The position numbers and the translations under genes are program-made. Of a stretch of 64,000 bases of DNA, positions 12,010 through 21,492 are shown in pieces. The DNA comes from Synaphobranchus kaupii (lineage: Eukaryota; Chordata; Actinopteri; Anguilliformes; Synaphobranchidae): the NCBI GenBank assembly GCA_029718625.1, contig CM056381.1:57592157-57656156 (forward strand), written 5' to 3'. How positions within the stretch are numbered: the stretch's first letter is position 1; each line of letters starts with the position of its first letter. The notes under the pieces are model-generated. The model saw only the letters and a list, made by a program, of their open reading frames with translations. It was not told the origin of the DNA and made no database searches.

Positions 12010-15000
12010 TAAGAGGTCAATATATATAGAGTATAAAGGGTTTCTGACAATTGATATTTCAGTGTCCAATCATGTTAATGATGTGTGAGGCAAAGTTAAT
12101 GAAGCAAATAACAATGCAAAAAATTATATATATATAATATACACAGCAACCGTACGTGTACACCTACGATCATCAACCTACGACACAAGGTTGACTGGCA
12201 TTGAACATGTCTTATATTCTGTATTGGGTTTTTTGTCAGTTATCGAGGGTATATCAAAATGTTGGGGTTGTGCTATTACCTTGTGCTAGCTACAAGTTTC
12301 AAGCAAGGACTCAGTCATTATAAATCTCCAGGGAACAAACTGTTTTCTGTTCGATGTAATTTCTAACTGTAATTTCTAGGATTTAGTGGTAGCTGATTGT
12401 TATAGTGGTAGATGAGTTTGACTGGTAGATGAGCAGAAGTGAGGAAGGGAGGTTGGTCGATAGAGCTGGTAGAGCTGTAGAGTGGTAGTTAACGGTGTCT
12501 ATTTCCCTAAACACAGGCAATACCAGGAGGCTCTGGAGAACTACAAGAACATCGCATTGCAGGTGAAGAATCTCAAGAAGTTCATCAGCCTCCTGACCAA
12601 GATCATGAACGACCGACACATAGTGTATACAGAATTGAGAATGTAGGTGGACAATGCAGCAACTTCACAAAGTGTATATAGAATCACTCTCGGAGAGAAT
12701 TTCAAGTAAAACATTTCTTTGTTCCATTAAACTACATTTAGCCATTTAGCAGATGCTCTTATGCAGAGTGACTTGGATCATTTACCATGTACAATTCATA
12801 TAGCTGTATATGTGCCACAATCTGGGTTAAGTACCTTGCTTGAGTATAATGGCAGTGGCCCAACTATTCGAAAGAACCTTTAAAAAGCCAGTGTATTTTG
12901 GCTGTAAACTTGTATTGGGGCAGGGTTGATAGACTTTATACTTTCACGTGTGTTCAGATTGTTGCCATTTTAGGTCTGTAAGCTGTTAAAATAGCTCTCT
13001 TTTTTTCACGTCCTAGACATGGAAGTATTTTAATTAAATTATTTATGTGATCGCTTCCAATCTTCATTCTAAATATATACTGCCAAAAGGCAGTTCAGGC
13101 AAGCTAGCAGTGCCTGTTGAGTGAATGGTATCTGCGCATTAATTACCGCTTCTTTTATCAGGTACCTTTCCGTGCGCTGCAAGTACTACTTCGACTCTAT
13201 GCTGTCTCAGCGGGGGTACACTGGGAAAATGACCTTTGACCACAAGAACGAGACTCTGGCCATTTCAGTAAGGAACTTTACTGTGTACAGGGATAAAAGG
13301 GATCCACGGATAAACGGCCTTCCATGGACACCTACGTGTCCTACGTTCACAGGCACCAAAATTCATGTAGATTCAGTGTCAAAGCTTTATTAATTTTAAT
13401 TTTCTTCATTGACTCTTAAATAACTCTTTGGCCTGGCAAGTTGTCAATCACATGAATAGGTTTTTGCTTTATTGTACGCAATTACTATTCAATCTTAGGA
13501 ACTCGTGCTGATGAACTCTTTAACATGAAAATCTGAATATTTTTGGAAGTCTTACAATCGTGTGTAATTGATAACAATCGCAGGCCACAATCACTTACCC
13601 TTCTTTGAACCCAAGTTTAAACTGAGTCAGTCCAGTGAATGTTGGCTTATAATGAGGGGTTAATATGTAAGCACGATAAGGTCTTGTTTACGGTACATTT
13701 ATCTGGGGTTTTATTTCAGGTGCAGCCAGGAGAGGGCGACAAGGCAGCCCTAGACGACATGCGATCCCTGTCAGGGGGGGAGCGCTCGTTCTCCACCGTG
13801 TGCTTCGTGCTATCGCTCTGGGCCATTGCCGAGGCCCCCTTCCGCTGTCTGGATGAGTTTGACGTCTACATGGTGAGATGACCTCACGGTAGTTCTTAAA
13901 CTGGAACTACTCTCAGGGCTTAGACAGTCAGATCTTGAGAGACATTGAGACTATGTTGCCTTAACGTATGGGAACCATACTTGTTATAGCAGCGATAGGC
14001 ATGTCAAAGATGCACAGAAGGCAGTATGTGGAAGTGTGGCATATTCAACATGCCTCCTCTCGCTGTTCCATCATTTCTGTCTGTTAGTTTCAGTCGCCTT
14101 CGTTATCTGGAGACCCACCCTCACAAGCTCATGTGATTGCTTAAAATGGTGTACCAGAATGCCAACGCATTCTAGCTGCATGATACAAGACCTTGTTCCC
14201 CAAACCTGGTTCAGACCCAATTCAGACCCATGATTAAGCAGCAAATACTGACCTTTAATGTTTCCAAAAAATAAGCAGGTCGGTTTCAAAACATTTTCAT
14301 TCAAACTTTTAAAATGGTGAATTAAATGTTTGTGACCAAAAGTATTTGTTAGTGGAAAACAGTTACACAGAAATTGCTTTTAATCATATATATTTAAAAA
14401 AAATTGTGTTTTCACACATAAATGCTTTCAATTGACAAATACTATCTAGAATCATGAGATACCATCTGACAGGTAATCAGTGGCAGCAAATGAACGTTGG
14501 TATACTAGGCTTGAAATCCTGCCCAGTATCTTTGGTCGAGGATCGGGGGTTCGATCCCTGGTCCTGCCAGATTCGAATATGGCCGGTGCCTTGAGGGAGT
14601 GGCAATTGGCTGCCACTCCCGGGGTGGGGGGAGGGACTCGGCGAGAATCGTCACACACAGAACGGCCCTGGGAGAGTTGGAATCACGGTCAAGAGCTTGA
14701 GGAGTCGCGCCCTGAAGAGCATGTGGCGCCCTCCTTCCTACTACTGGCTGACGGAGTTGGGTAGCGGCAATTCTCAAGCAGTTGCTACGGGGGGGAATTG
14801 AATAACATTTCAATTAGCTACCAAATAGGGAGAAAAGGGGAAATAATCAGGAACAAATAAAAAAAATTATAATAATTATGTATTTCTTTGTTTCTTTTGT
14901 GTATTTTTAACAAGGTATTCGTTTTTGAAATATGACCCTCAGCCACTGAGTTGTCAGTTATTGGTAAACATTGGTCCCTTTTACCAAGATATTGTGGGTA

Positions 15001-18000
15001 AAAATGTGGCATACCAGTTTTAAGCAGATCGTTAAAGTGTTATCAAAAAAAAACAGTGGTGGAAACAGTACTAAAACTGGCCAATAGTCACCAAAAAAAT
15101 CTTAGTGTGAATTAATGCAATTGGCTACATCCTAGACTGAGAACAAACGCATCACTTTGGCATGTGTGCGTATTCTACATTTGCACAGCTGGATGTACTT
15201 TCAGCTGAATAAGCGTGGGTACAGCAGCAGCGCTTACCTGGGATATCAACCAAACTGGTTATCAGTTCAATTCCTTTGCCCAGTTTCCCCTTGTAAACAG
15301 CCCCGTGGCCATTGGTGGTGAGATGTAGCTACCTGTGGTGTACCAGGTGCACTGATGTTTGTGGAATTATAGAAGGGGAGTTCACTGCCTTTCTTTTGTC
15401 AGGGTATTTAATTTCCCTACTCTTGACAGGGTTATAACGTGAAGTACCATAAACATGACTGTCTTAATTGTTTCAGGATATGGTCAACCGGAGAATATCC
15501 CTCGACATGATGCTTAAGATCGCCGCTAGCCAACGTTTCAGACAGTTCATTTTCCTCACCCCTCAGAACACAAGGTACAGTAGCGTTTGAAGTGTTCTTG
15601 GTCTTTCTCATGTCCAAGGACAACCAAGGTTTTCTCTTGTTTTTGTCATTTTAAATTTGTTACAAGGTCAGTCCAGTTGCATTGTAGCAACCAACACTGG
15701 AAAAGTATTTTTCCTTTCGAGTTGGAGGCTTGAATGAGCTATATTGTGTTTGGAAACTGCAGTAAGCAGGATTAATATGTTTCACTTTCACGAGGCCCTA
15801 CTATTAGTAGGGCGGCTAAGGCATGTGATCTTGCATTTTACTATGAAAGCATGAAATTTGGCCCACAGTTAGGGGAGGTCATAAGAAGTGTTTTTGGCTA
15901 TAGGGGCATCGCTGATTTTGCCTATAAAACCCTGGCGGCCATTTTCAAAATTGCTGTCATAGGGTTAGACTCTATTGAATTCACAAAAATACTTCATGAA
16001 AAGCAGCTAGTTCTCAGTGTACCTCATTCGATGGATTTGAATGGAGTTAATAGGGAATGGAATGTTCACGGCTGATTTCCTCTCAATTATCTAAGGATTG
16101 ACACCATGTACTTATGCATTTTGCATAGCATTGTGATTGATAGACATCAGAGTATAATACTTTAACTTAAGTAGAGTGTTTCAAATGAAAATTCTGAAAC
16201 TACACTTGAAATATCTGTAAAAAGTATGGTTATCAAGGTACATTTTCAGCACAATTCCACATATATTTCAGAAAATGCAAATCCCTGACATACTTTGTGA
16301 AGTCAGTTTCTTTCTGTGTCCCCCATCTAAACATTTTAAGCCATCATTGGGGTTATTTTACCTATTTTTTGAAAAGTTATGTTCATACAAATTCAGTAGT
16401 CTAACCCTATGACAGCAATTGGTGGCCATTTTGAAAATGGCCGCCAGGGTTCTATAGGTAAAATCAGAGATGCCCCTATAGCCAAAAACACTTCGTATGA
16501 CCTCCCCTAACTGTGTGCCAAATTTCATGCTTTCATCTTAAAATGCAAGATTGGCCTAAAATAAGGCCCTTAGCCGCTGTAGCCTACTATATGAAAAATT
16601 TACTTGGGGAATGAGAGCGGCTTTTTAAAATACTTGTTTTATTCTTGCACTTTTATATTTAAAAAAGCTTTAAAATATTGCACATGTGATTCTTACCGAT
16701 GCAATAAATGTATGTAAGGAAATGCATTGTTGTCAGGACCTCCTCAAAAGAGACACATTCATTTCAGTAAGTTCTCCCAGTTTTTGAAACTCCTATATTC
16801 CATAGTCTTCTGTTAGGAGAGAATGAGACCATGCAGTTATGGAGGATTATTCAGCCCAAAATGAAAATGGAGGATTATTCAGCCCAAAATTAAAATTAAA
16901 ATTAAAAACTTCATTTTCGTTTTCATTTTCGAACTGTATCTATGCAAATGAGGGGGTATGGTCCTCTTATCAATCAAAGCAAGCAGGGTGGGCCTCAAAC
17001 AGATTTAGTGCAGTAGCACTTAATGAACACTAGGGGGAGCATAGCATAGGGATGGGTAACAGTCTATGCTTGATACTATGCTCTCAGGGCACTCGCAAGT
17101 TTTAATGGATGAAATGATGAAGAATCTGAGCAGTGTTATAAAGTATTCTTGTTTTATGAAAGAAACGGAGCTAGCTAGCCAGCGCTACGCTGTGTAGGCT
17201 ATAGGTCAGACCTGCAAGGTGGAAAATCCACGTTCAGAAAGTGAAAGTCCTCCCCAATCATTTGTTCCAATCAATTGGATTTGCTAATTATCACAATTCT
17301 TCAGCCAAGAGGTAGGAGCTAAATATAAGCTAATTAGTGAAATCGTGAGTTCATAGGTGGAAGAAACACGGCAGGACTTTTACTTTCTGACCCCTGGAAT
17401 TTCCATCTCTGCAGACCTGGTAGTAGCCTACGATAGGCTACATTGTGCCAGGTTAAACGTTGGATTGGATCAGTTTTGTTGGACTGCTGGAAATAAATGA
17501 AATCCTCTCTTAAAATAAATGAAAAGACCGCAAATGAGTCACTGGATCGTTTAAACTTTTAACCTGGCTCCGGTACTTTAAGCGAACATTAAGGCATTGC
17601 TTCAAAAAGTCTATCAACAGCCAGATTCTATTCTATATGTTATGCAAAATGAGAAATGTTAATGTAGGCTATTTGAAAGTGATCGGCTTCGTCATACAAA
17701 AAATCCAGGGTTAAATATTAAATTGAGCTTGCTAGCTGTTTATTATTATCCTAGCTCTCATAAGTGTTTCTGTTACCCATCTATCATTAATTGTGTTTAC
17801 TGTATTACACACTTCATGTGTGTGCATGAGTCACTGGACCGATTTAACCTGGCTCCGATAGATCTAGCTAGGCTACTTCAAACGAACATTAAAGGTTGTA
17901 TCAGCGATTTTTGGTGGAAACATAAATGATCACATTCATCTGATTTTTCCTCACGATCCACTAGCTGCCCGCCCCATAAACAGGCCGTCAAAAAACCGCG

Positions 18001-19848
18001 TCTCTGTAGGCAGCCTATGCTCCGAGATCGTACACAAAAACAAATGGTACTACCAACCACTCAAAACCAAAATAAACAGTATTCCAACCAATCACAATGA
18101 TCTGCACAAACGCTAATACTCTTATCTCGCTGAAATCTTGACGGATTTACAAACGGTTTGGTTTCTTACAAACGTTATTAACGTGGTTATAATTCTGGAT
18201 GTTTGAACACTATTTTTTAAAACATAACATAATTATTCATAAGTATGTTTGTTTGGGATTTCGCTTCAGAAGTGACGTCACCCAAAAATCGCTGATACAA
18301 CCTTTAAGCGGCATAGCTTCTAAAAGTCTATCGAGACATTAATGTATTTGAAAGTCAGCTTTGTGATACAGAAAATCCAGGGTGGAAATTTAAATTAGCT
18401 GTCTAACCCCTTAATCTCGCTTAGCAGCTAGGCTACACCTCTGCTTCGTGAAATTCCCTCAGGGAAAAAACGACGACACACTTGGCAGCTTCCAAGTTTC
18501 TCGTTTATTTCTCAGGATTCTAGCTCCGATGTGTATTAAAACAACCGGATAGAATAAAACGTCATAGCACCATTTTGTGCGTTCCATTTTCAGCTGTCTT
18601 CAGCAATATTTTTTCTCTCATAACAGCTAACTAACGGTAACCGCAAATAATCGTCGGTCAGGGACATGATAAGCGGATAAACCAAGGAGGTTATATGTGT
18701 AATCAACTGATTTAACGTTACAGTTGAAGAGAGAACAATCTGTAGTAACGTTAGCTACAGTTTGGGGAGTAACATTAGATTTCAGGTGCTTCATTTTTCA
18801 CTAATACTAATACAAAAGCCTCTTGCACAATCCAGCAGGTTGTCATAGCTCTGACTAGCTAGCAGTGGAGGAAGCATAACGTTACCGCATACACTAGCTA
18901 AGTGACTAACGTTAAGTAATATGGGTATAGTTGTCATTGTCATGCTATTAGTTGTTTGCTGTATGTAGCTGTTGTGTAAAACACAAATTTACCTGTCTTT
19001 CTCCTTATGTTAGGACAAAAACAACTTGGCTTATCGTTTGCATTTTCATAGCCCAGCTGAACTACCAAACTAACATTATAGTTGCCCTGCACCTAATTTT
19101 TGTCGATTAGCAACCAAAAGTGGGGCCTTCAAGATATTCAAATAGTTATAGATTCTAATCTTTCTGTAATGATGAATTTCTAAATCAGGACAGATTATTT
19201 ATTCAAAATAGTCTTTATTCACCAAGACACACACATTTACACACATTTGCCTTTAGCTTTTACTTTATTTTAAATAAACAGTCTCTTGCAGAGAGAGACA
19301 AAATAACAAAAGGTATAGTAGGCTACAAAGAATTAGCTCAAGCTTGCTAATTGTTAGCTTGAGCTAAGGTAGTTGTCAACATGATTACAACATTGGTGGC
19401 CTGCTTACAGTGGCATTTAACCAAAACAATCGCTAATCACGTATTTACTTATATTATGAATGTAGCTTGCTAGGTTCTAAAAAAAGATTAGGATACATGT
19501 TTCTTTAGGCTACTCTAGCTACCATCTACTCTCAACTGACATTCTCATACTGCTGGGCACCGTGATTTTTGGAAGTGAGCCATGATTGGCTGCAGGGGCT
19601 ACCCACAATCCTTAAGTAAATGGTGCAAACTGGCCTCCATGATACAGAAAAGAACAGCGGAAAGGGTGGGATTTGGGCAAATTGGGCGGAGAATTGGTGG
19701 TCAGTACCAGCCATACAGACTTGGTCCTTTATTTCCCAGCTCTCTGCCACTCAACAACCTGGTCCGGTTTCTCCACCTGAAGGATCCAGACCGCACCCAG
19801 ACTGTGCTACCCTTCGGCCAGAGCAACCAAGAGGAAGTGGAGGGATAA
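3110..19848 (+). CDS. smc6: SMC6 (structural maintenance of chromosomes 6), C-terminal half, 12 exons
   Basis: SMC6 pairs with SMC5 in the nuclear SMC5/6 complex, an ATP-driven DNA-entrapping machine for recombination repair and replication-fork stability. Twelve exons (3110-3224, 4834-4994, 5439-5574, 5911-5991, 8204-8374, 8815-8952, 10245-10387, 12517-12642, 13162-13267, 13720-13872, 15477-15574, 19740-19848) all have AG/GT borders and matching phases, and give 511 residues ending in TAA. The order is hinge-side segment ([12 protein letters not shown]), a charged coiled coil rich in Glu, Lys and Gln, and the C-terminal ATPase head with ABC signature LSGGERS and Walker [13 protein letters not shown]. 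The length matches the distal part of the roughly 1,090-residue vertebrate protein. The N-terminal Walker A half lies upstream of the window. No frame damage is seen. The identification rests on family recall of the motifs and exon order. Confidence 0.96.
3284..4020. mobile_element. hAT-like foldback element with 8-bp target duplication
   Basis: A 737-bp element whose ends read CAGTGGTTCTCAAGCTCGGTC and the complement, flanked on both sides by CTCTAGAG (3276-3283 and 4021-4028). The inverted arms extend about 230 bases each, carrying matching tracts such as GAGGGTAAATAATCCATC. The CAGTGGTTCT end and 8-bp duplication are hAT (Charlie-type) hallmarks. No transposase is present. It lies in the smc6 intron between exons a and b. 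Confidence 0.85.
4029..4833. other. smc6 intron, no gene
   Basis: Intronic sequence. A short CAG tract (about 4188-4200) is the only simple repeat. The 111-codon ORF that begins at 3911 crosses the hAT element boundary and has no family resemblance. Confidence 0.5.
4834..4994 (+). CDS. smc6: smc6 coding exon b
   Basis: Acceptor CTTTTCAG, donor GTGCGT, 161 bases. It encodes the segment containing [20 protein letters not shown] and [10 protein letters not shown], where the hinge passes into the returning coiled coil. It ends after two bases of an Arg codon. Confidence 0.95.
5439..5574 (+). CDS. smc6: smc6 coding exon c
   Basis: Acceptor AACCCCAG, donor GTGTGT, 136 bases. It completes the Arg codon split by the previous intron and encodes coiled coil ([20 protein letters not shown] and onward). 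It ends in phase 0. Confidence 0.93.
5602..5811. mobile_element. Short hAT-like MITE
   Basis: Ends CAGGGGTCCCTAAACCTGGTC and GACCAGGTTTGGGGATCC are imperfect inverted repeats around about 170 bases. The CAGGGGTCC terminus is hAT-like. A clean target duplication is not visible. Confidence 0.55.
5911..5991 (+). CDS. smc6: smc6 coding exon d
   Basis: Acceptor CTCCCCAG, donor GTAAGA, 81 bases, 27 codons of coiled coil ([18 protein letters not shown]). Too short to stand out as an ORF. It is supported by splice sites and by phase continuity with its neighbours. Confidence 0.9.
5995..7200. other. smc6 intron between exons d and e, no gene
   Basis: Holds an AGAATAGAATAGAATA start with TTTATTTTCCCGTGAGGGAA (about 6278-6312), which resembles a fish LINE/SINE 3' tail, and a C/T-rich tract near 6620-6665. 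No exon is seen. Confidence 0.4.
7215..7400 (-). mobile_element. tRNA-derived SINE remnant
   Basis: On the minus strand, TAGAGCCGGTAGAGCACT (A-box-like) is followed about 40 bases later by GGCAGTTCGAATCC (B-box-like), as in a tRNA-derived SINE head. A pyrimidine/A-rich end with the common fish tail words (AGCTTTATTGGACAGCACAG on the plus strand) lies at 7240-7260. Too degenerate and too long to be a functional tRNA. Confidence 0.6.
7790..7990 (-). repeat. Dispersed repeat, inverted partner of 11050-11270
   Basis: The stretch with GAATGTCTTTGAAGGAATTT and ACCAGTATACCATGC is the reverse complement of 11050-11270 (AAATTTCTTCAAAGACATTC, GGTATACTGG). The pair sits in two smc6 introns in opposite orientation. 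Confidence 0.7.
8204..8374 (+). CDS. smc6: smc6 coding exon e
   Basis: Acceptor CTGGCCAG, donor GTCAGC, 171 bases, 57 codons in phase 0. Heptad-rich coiled coil ([20 protein letters not shown]) ending in TEEADPIK, matching the ADP-K/L break known in vertebrate SMC6. Confidence 0.94.
8815..8952 (+). CDS. smc6: smc6 coding exon f
   Basis: Acceptor TCATATACAG, donor GTACTC, 138 bases, 46 codons in phase 0. Very basic coiled coil ([17 protein letters not shown]) ending in NTKEKELT. Confidence 0.94.
9126..10006. mobile_element. hAT-like non-autonomous element (GGGCTGGGCGAT ends)
   Basis: Ends TGGGCTGGGCGATGT and ACATCACCCAGCCCTA are inverted and enclose about 880 bases of AT-rich, non-coding DNA with subterminal ATCGATG/CGATA words. 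The flanks (GTTCAAC, GTTGAAAC) look like a decayed target duplication. This end sequence is common in fish hAT-type MITEs. It lies in the intron between smc6 exons f and g. Confidence 0.7.
10245..10387 (+). CDS. smc6: smc6 coding exon g
   Basis: Acceptor TCTGTGACAG, donor GTACAG, 143 bases. It encodes the conserved ICPR turn of the SMC6 coiled coil followed by EISRLKQKI and HGDRDEIIR. It ends two bases into an Arg codon. Confidence 0.95.
10425..10962 (-). mobile_element. 5S rRNA-headed SINE (SINE3/Deu-type)
   Basis: On the minus strand the first ~115 bases (10962 down to about 10846) are a diverged 5S rRNA sequence: the 5' start GCCATACCACC, an A-box region near GAAGCGAAGCAGG and the C-box GTACTTGGATGGGAGACC are all readable. 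The remainder is a SINE body ending in the fish word AAAGCGCTTTGAGTGTGAGA and GCTATATAAATGCA. 5S-headed SINEs use the internal 5S promoter for pol III and LINE machinery for copying. Not a true 5S gene: it lacks the conserved terminus and carries many substitutions. Confidence 0.8.
10975..11035. repeat. SINE/LINE tail fragment
   Basis: The word GCTCTTATCCAGAGCGACTT inside ACATTTACATTACAGGCATT context is the common fish retroposon tail. Related fragments lie at 12735-12860 and 40430-40540. Confidence 0.55.
11050..11480 (+). repeat. Dispersed repeat, inverted partner of 7790-7990, with internal duplication
   Basis: It matches 7790-7990 in reverse. Inside it, ACTCAAGCCTTAC-AATACT with CAGTCATTGTCAAATGG occurs at about 11140-11215 and again at about 11400-11465, so part of the unit is duplicated. 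Confidence 0.6.
11635..11835. repeat. Dispersed repeat, inverted partner of 60430-60665
   Basis: Words GGGGCTTTATTGTGTAGATG and TTTCTGTAGGAAACCCTG here are read in reverse complement near 60500-60650, together with CCATAACTTGG and GGGGCATGCC. Part of the family also recurs near 35158-35205. No coding signal. Confidence 0.65.
11979..12006. repeat. (TA)n microsatellite
   Basis: About 14 TA units in the smc6 intron before exon h. Confidence 0.95.
12517..12642 (+). CDS. smc6: smc6 coding exon h
   Basis: Acceptor AAACACAG, donor GTAGGT, 126 bases. It completes the Arg codon and encodes the last part of the coiled coil ([17 protein letters not shown]), ending two bases into a Met codon. Confidence 0.94.
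12735..12860 (-). mobile_element. Truncated tRNA-type SINE fragment
   Basis: CATTTAGCAGATGCTCTTAT followed by GGGTTAAGTACCTTGCTTGAG and GGCAGTGGCCC is the reverse of a common fish SINE; it stops before the expected B box. Confidence 0.55.
13162..13267 (+). CDS. smc6: smc6 coding exon i
   Basis: Acceptor TTTTATCAG, donor GTAAGG, 106 bases. It encodes [18 protein letters not shown] and [15 protein letters not shown], entering the C-terminal head. The donor overlaps a readable frame, so an unspliced ORF runs 126 bases past the true exon end. Confidence 0.95.
13720..13872 (+). CDS. smc6: smc6 coding exon j: ABC signature and Walker B
   Basis: Acceptor TTATTTCAG, donor GTGAGA, 153 bases, 51 codons. 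It holds [10 protein letters not shown], the ABC signature [13 protein letters not shown] and Walker [12 protein letters not shown]. With the Walker A site encoded outside the window, this forms the ATPase pocket. It is the most diagnostic exon in the window. Confidence 0.98.
13873..14469. other. smc6 intron between exons j and k, 5' part
   Basis: No element ends or coding signal. The same holds for 14851-15476. Confidence 0.45.
14470..14850 (+). mobile_element. tRNA-derived SINE
   Basis: The head carries a clear B box (GGGTTCGATCCCTGG at about 14547) preceded by AGTGGCAGCAAATGAACG. The body is G+C-rich, unlike the AT-rich intron, and the 3' end reads AATAGGGAGAAAAGGGGAAA, the tail of a widespread fish SINE. 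ORFs of about 100 codons over it on both strands are by-products of its G+C content. Confidence 0.75.
15477..15574 (+). CDS. smc6: smc6 coding exon k
   Basis: Acceptor TTGTTTCAG, donor GTACAG, 98 bases. It starts with the Asp that completes the Walker B/D-loop region ([13 protein letters not shown]) and continues with [13 protein letters not shown], the H-loop-side strand of the head. It ends two bases into a codon. Confidence 0.96.
15793..16590. mobile_element. Foldback element with ~190-bp inverted arms
   Basis: 15796-15990 (with GGCGGCTAAGG, TTGCATTTTA, AGTTAGGGGAGGTCATA, CATAGGGTTAGACT) is the reverse complement of about 16395-16590. About 400 bases of unmatched DNA separate the arms. 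Non-autonomous; superfamily unknown. The 74-codon ORF on the left arm is not a gene. Confidence 0.75.
16842..16895. repeat. Short tandem duplication
   Basis: GGAGGATTATTCAGCCCAAA occurs twice, 27 bases apart, followed by an AAATTA tract. Confidence 0.8.
17207..17420. mobile_element. Short MITE, imperfect inverted ends
   Basis: CAGACCTGCAAGGTGGAAAA...GAAAGTGAAAGTCCT on the left pairs, at roughly three quarters identity over 45 bases, with the complement of the right end (GGACTTTTACTTTCTGA...TGCAGACCTG). Confidence 0.55.
17530..17755. repeat. Direct duplication, unit 1 (empty-site copy)
   Basis: The segment from GAGTCACTGGATCG to TTGCTAGCTGTT is repeated in 17826-18400. This copy lacks the MITE and reads GCGAACATTAAGGCATTGCTTC across the insertion point, with a single TTAA. 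Confidence 0.8.
17826..18400. repeat. Direct duplication, unit 2 (carries MITE)
   Basis: Homologous to 17530-17755 on both sides of the MITE at 17893-18303. The flanks read ACGAACATTAA on the left and TTAAGCGGCATAGCTTC on the right. Confidence 0.8.
17893..18303. mobile_element. TTAA-flanked MITE, copy 2
   Basis: A 411-bp copy of the 637-1057 element, flanked by TTAA at 17889-17892 and 18304-18307. Its exact ends are confirmed by the empty copy of the target at 17580-17620. Internal 'direct' features include a TGACGTCA-like word near the right end, shared by both copies. Confidence 0.92.
18401..19739. other. smc6 last intron, distal part: nothing recognised
   Basis: AT-rich intron with frequent GTTAGCTA/AACGTTA words but no element ends, no coding similarity and no RNA gene signal. 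ORFs near 19532-19750 run antisense to or through the smc6 acceptor. Confidence 0.5.
19740..19848 (+). CDS. smc6: smc6 last coding exon l
   Basis: Acceptor ATTTCCCAG lies inside a longer open frame, so the exon start is set by phase. The split codon gives Ser, followed by [18 protein letters not shown] and TVLPFGQ, as at the SMC6 C-terminus, then TAA at 19846-19848. The preceding intron is 4.2 kb and full of repeats. Confidence 0.94.
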
Positions 19849-20330
19849 GGGAAAGCGTCATCCCATCCCCAGGCTACATTACCCAATCAGCACCCTGACT
19901 AAGGAAATATTGCCATTTTACAGTCAGTGTGATACAAGGCCAAAAACTAAAATGTGAAGGATAATGGAAGGTCATGAAACGGCCCAATTTTCTAATGTTT
20001 TTTTGAATTCAGTGGAAGGAAATTTTCATTTTTAAAACAAGAGGTCTCCGAGAGGAAATGTTACAAAACATTTGTAATAAAAGATTAATCTTAATTAATT
20101 AATCTTGTGAATTCTAATCAGATTTATACTGTTAGCTGTTAGTGTTGTTTTAAGCTGTTTAAACTGTTGAGTTCATTTAGCTCCTTATAAATGATGGGTG
20201 GCTTTTTCTCTCCAGTTCATGGTGGGGAGGAGGATCGTCCTCTTTTGTGTGGTCTGTTAAAATTGTATATTTACACAAGTTTTGTATATGAAAATCTGTT
20301 ACTGTTAAATAAACTTTGATTACATATGGA
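19849..20330 (+). other. smc6: smc6 3' UTR
   Basis: This is unique-looking, AT-rich sequence after the stop codon with no transposon signature. The first canonical AATAAA is at 20308-20313, so the transcript probably ends about 15-25 bases later. The end is inferred from the signal alone. Confidence 0.6.
20308..20313 (+). promoter_or_regulatory. Polyadenylation signal AATAAA, smc6
   Basis: Canonical hexamer 460 bases after the smc6 stop codon. Confidence 0.6.
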
Positions 20331-21440
20331 GTTTGAAGTAAAGCACGTGTTTATACTGTAATAATTATCAGTGTAAAACATTTTTACTTTTGTATGTGGA
20401 GGGCAGATTATTTTTCCTGTATCTGAAAGTAATAATTTGACTTTCTAAAATAAATATACCTTTTCTGCTGCTAAATGCTAAATATTTTGTGGAATTTCAG
20501 TACATGTACCATCATTTCTTGTAAAACAATGGTTCATGATCGACCACATCCACTATTTCACACAGAGACTAACCAGGCTGGGAATAGTGAGGCCGGATAG
20601 ATAACCATCAGATTTTCTGGGGAAAATGTAAATCCACAGTTTAATTTCTATTTTGTATTTATACTAATAACTAAGTGAAATGATTTTATACAATTGGAAG
20701 AATGTTTTGATCTCAGTAATTACTATGATGCCCAATATTTATTTACTTTAAGCTTTGGAGAAGCATTGAGGGAGAGCCCCTCATTTACAATACTGCCAAG
20801 TTCCAACAAAAAAGAGAAAACAAAAGAGGAACATTAGGTAAAACCTTAGTAAAACACAATTAAAACAGAGTCATTTTATTTCACTTTCCAACATTTATGT
20901 ACAAAAGCAAGATGGACGTACACATTATGAATAACAGGTTTAGTGAAAGTCAGCATATTGCTGATTTTTGTTTTTGTTTGTTAAAACCTGGTGATCTATG
21001 GATATGAAAAATATGAATCATGTTCTTCCCTATGGGGCTTCTGCATTTTACCCAAAATAATCTAATCAAAGTAATGACACTAATCAAGTATTGCACCCCA
21101 GCCTGAAAAATGTAATGCACATTAGTTCTGTGGTTTATAACATTTTTGGAACTTAAAAAGGTAAGAGATTTATGTTTACATTGTTGCAAAAAATTAGAAA
21201 AATAAGAGTTATAGGCATATGACAAAGTTTGTTGAATATACAATTTTAAGAATTTGACAAAATGTAAACAATCACCGTTTGAACATCCCTGAAATTAAAA
21301 GATACTGCACACCTATATTCCAGCATGTTTGATGAAAATGGATGTCTGTGAAATTGTAGTGTGTTGGTGATTAAATCCCAACTTAGCCAACGATTACTAC
21401 AAAAAGGTCACCGACTTGACAGTGCCTCAAACACAAATGC
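20331..21440. other. Intergenic, nothing recognised
   Basis: AT-rich sequence between the smc6 3' end and the repeat cluster. A 97-codon minus-strand ORF (20950-21243) has no family features and low-complexity composition. Confidence 0.5.
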
Positions 21441-21492
21441 AACCCCTTTGCACAGATGCCAAATTTGGTCAATTAGGGGGTGTTCTATTTAA

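Noticed and set aside
13121..13393. 90-codon ORF as a separate gene
   Set aside because: Only 13162-13267 is coding (smc6 exon i); the rest is intron read through the GTAAGG donor.
14480..14813. ORFs of about 95-102 codons on both strands
   Set aside because: They overlie a G+C-rich tRNA-derived SINE and lack any protein family signature.
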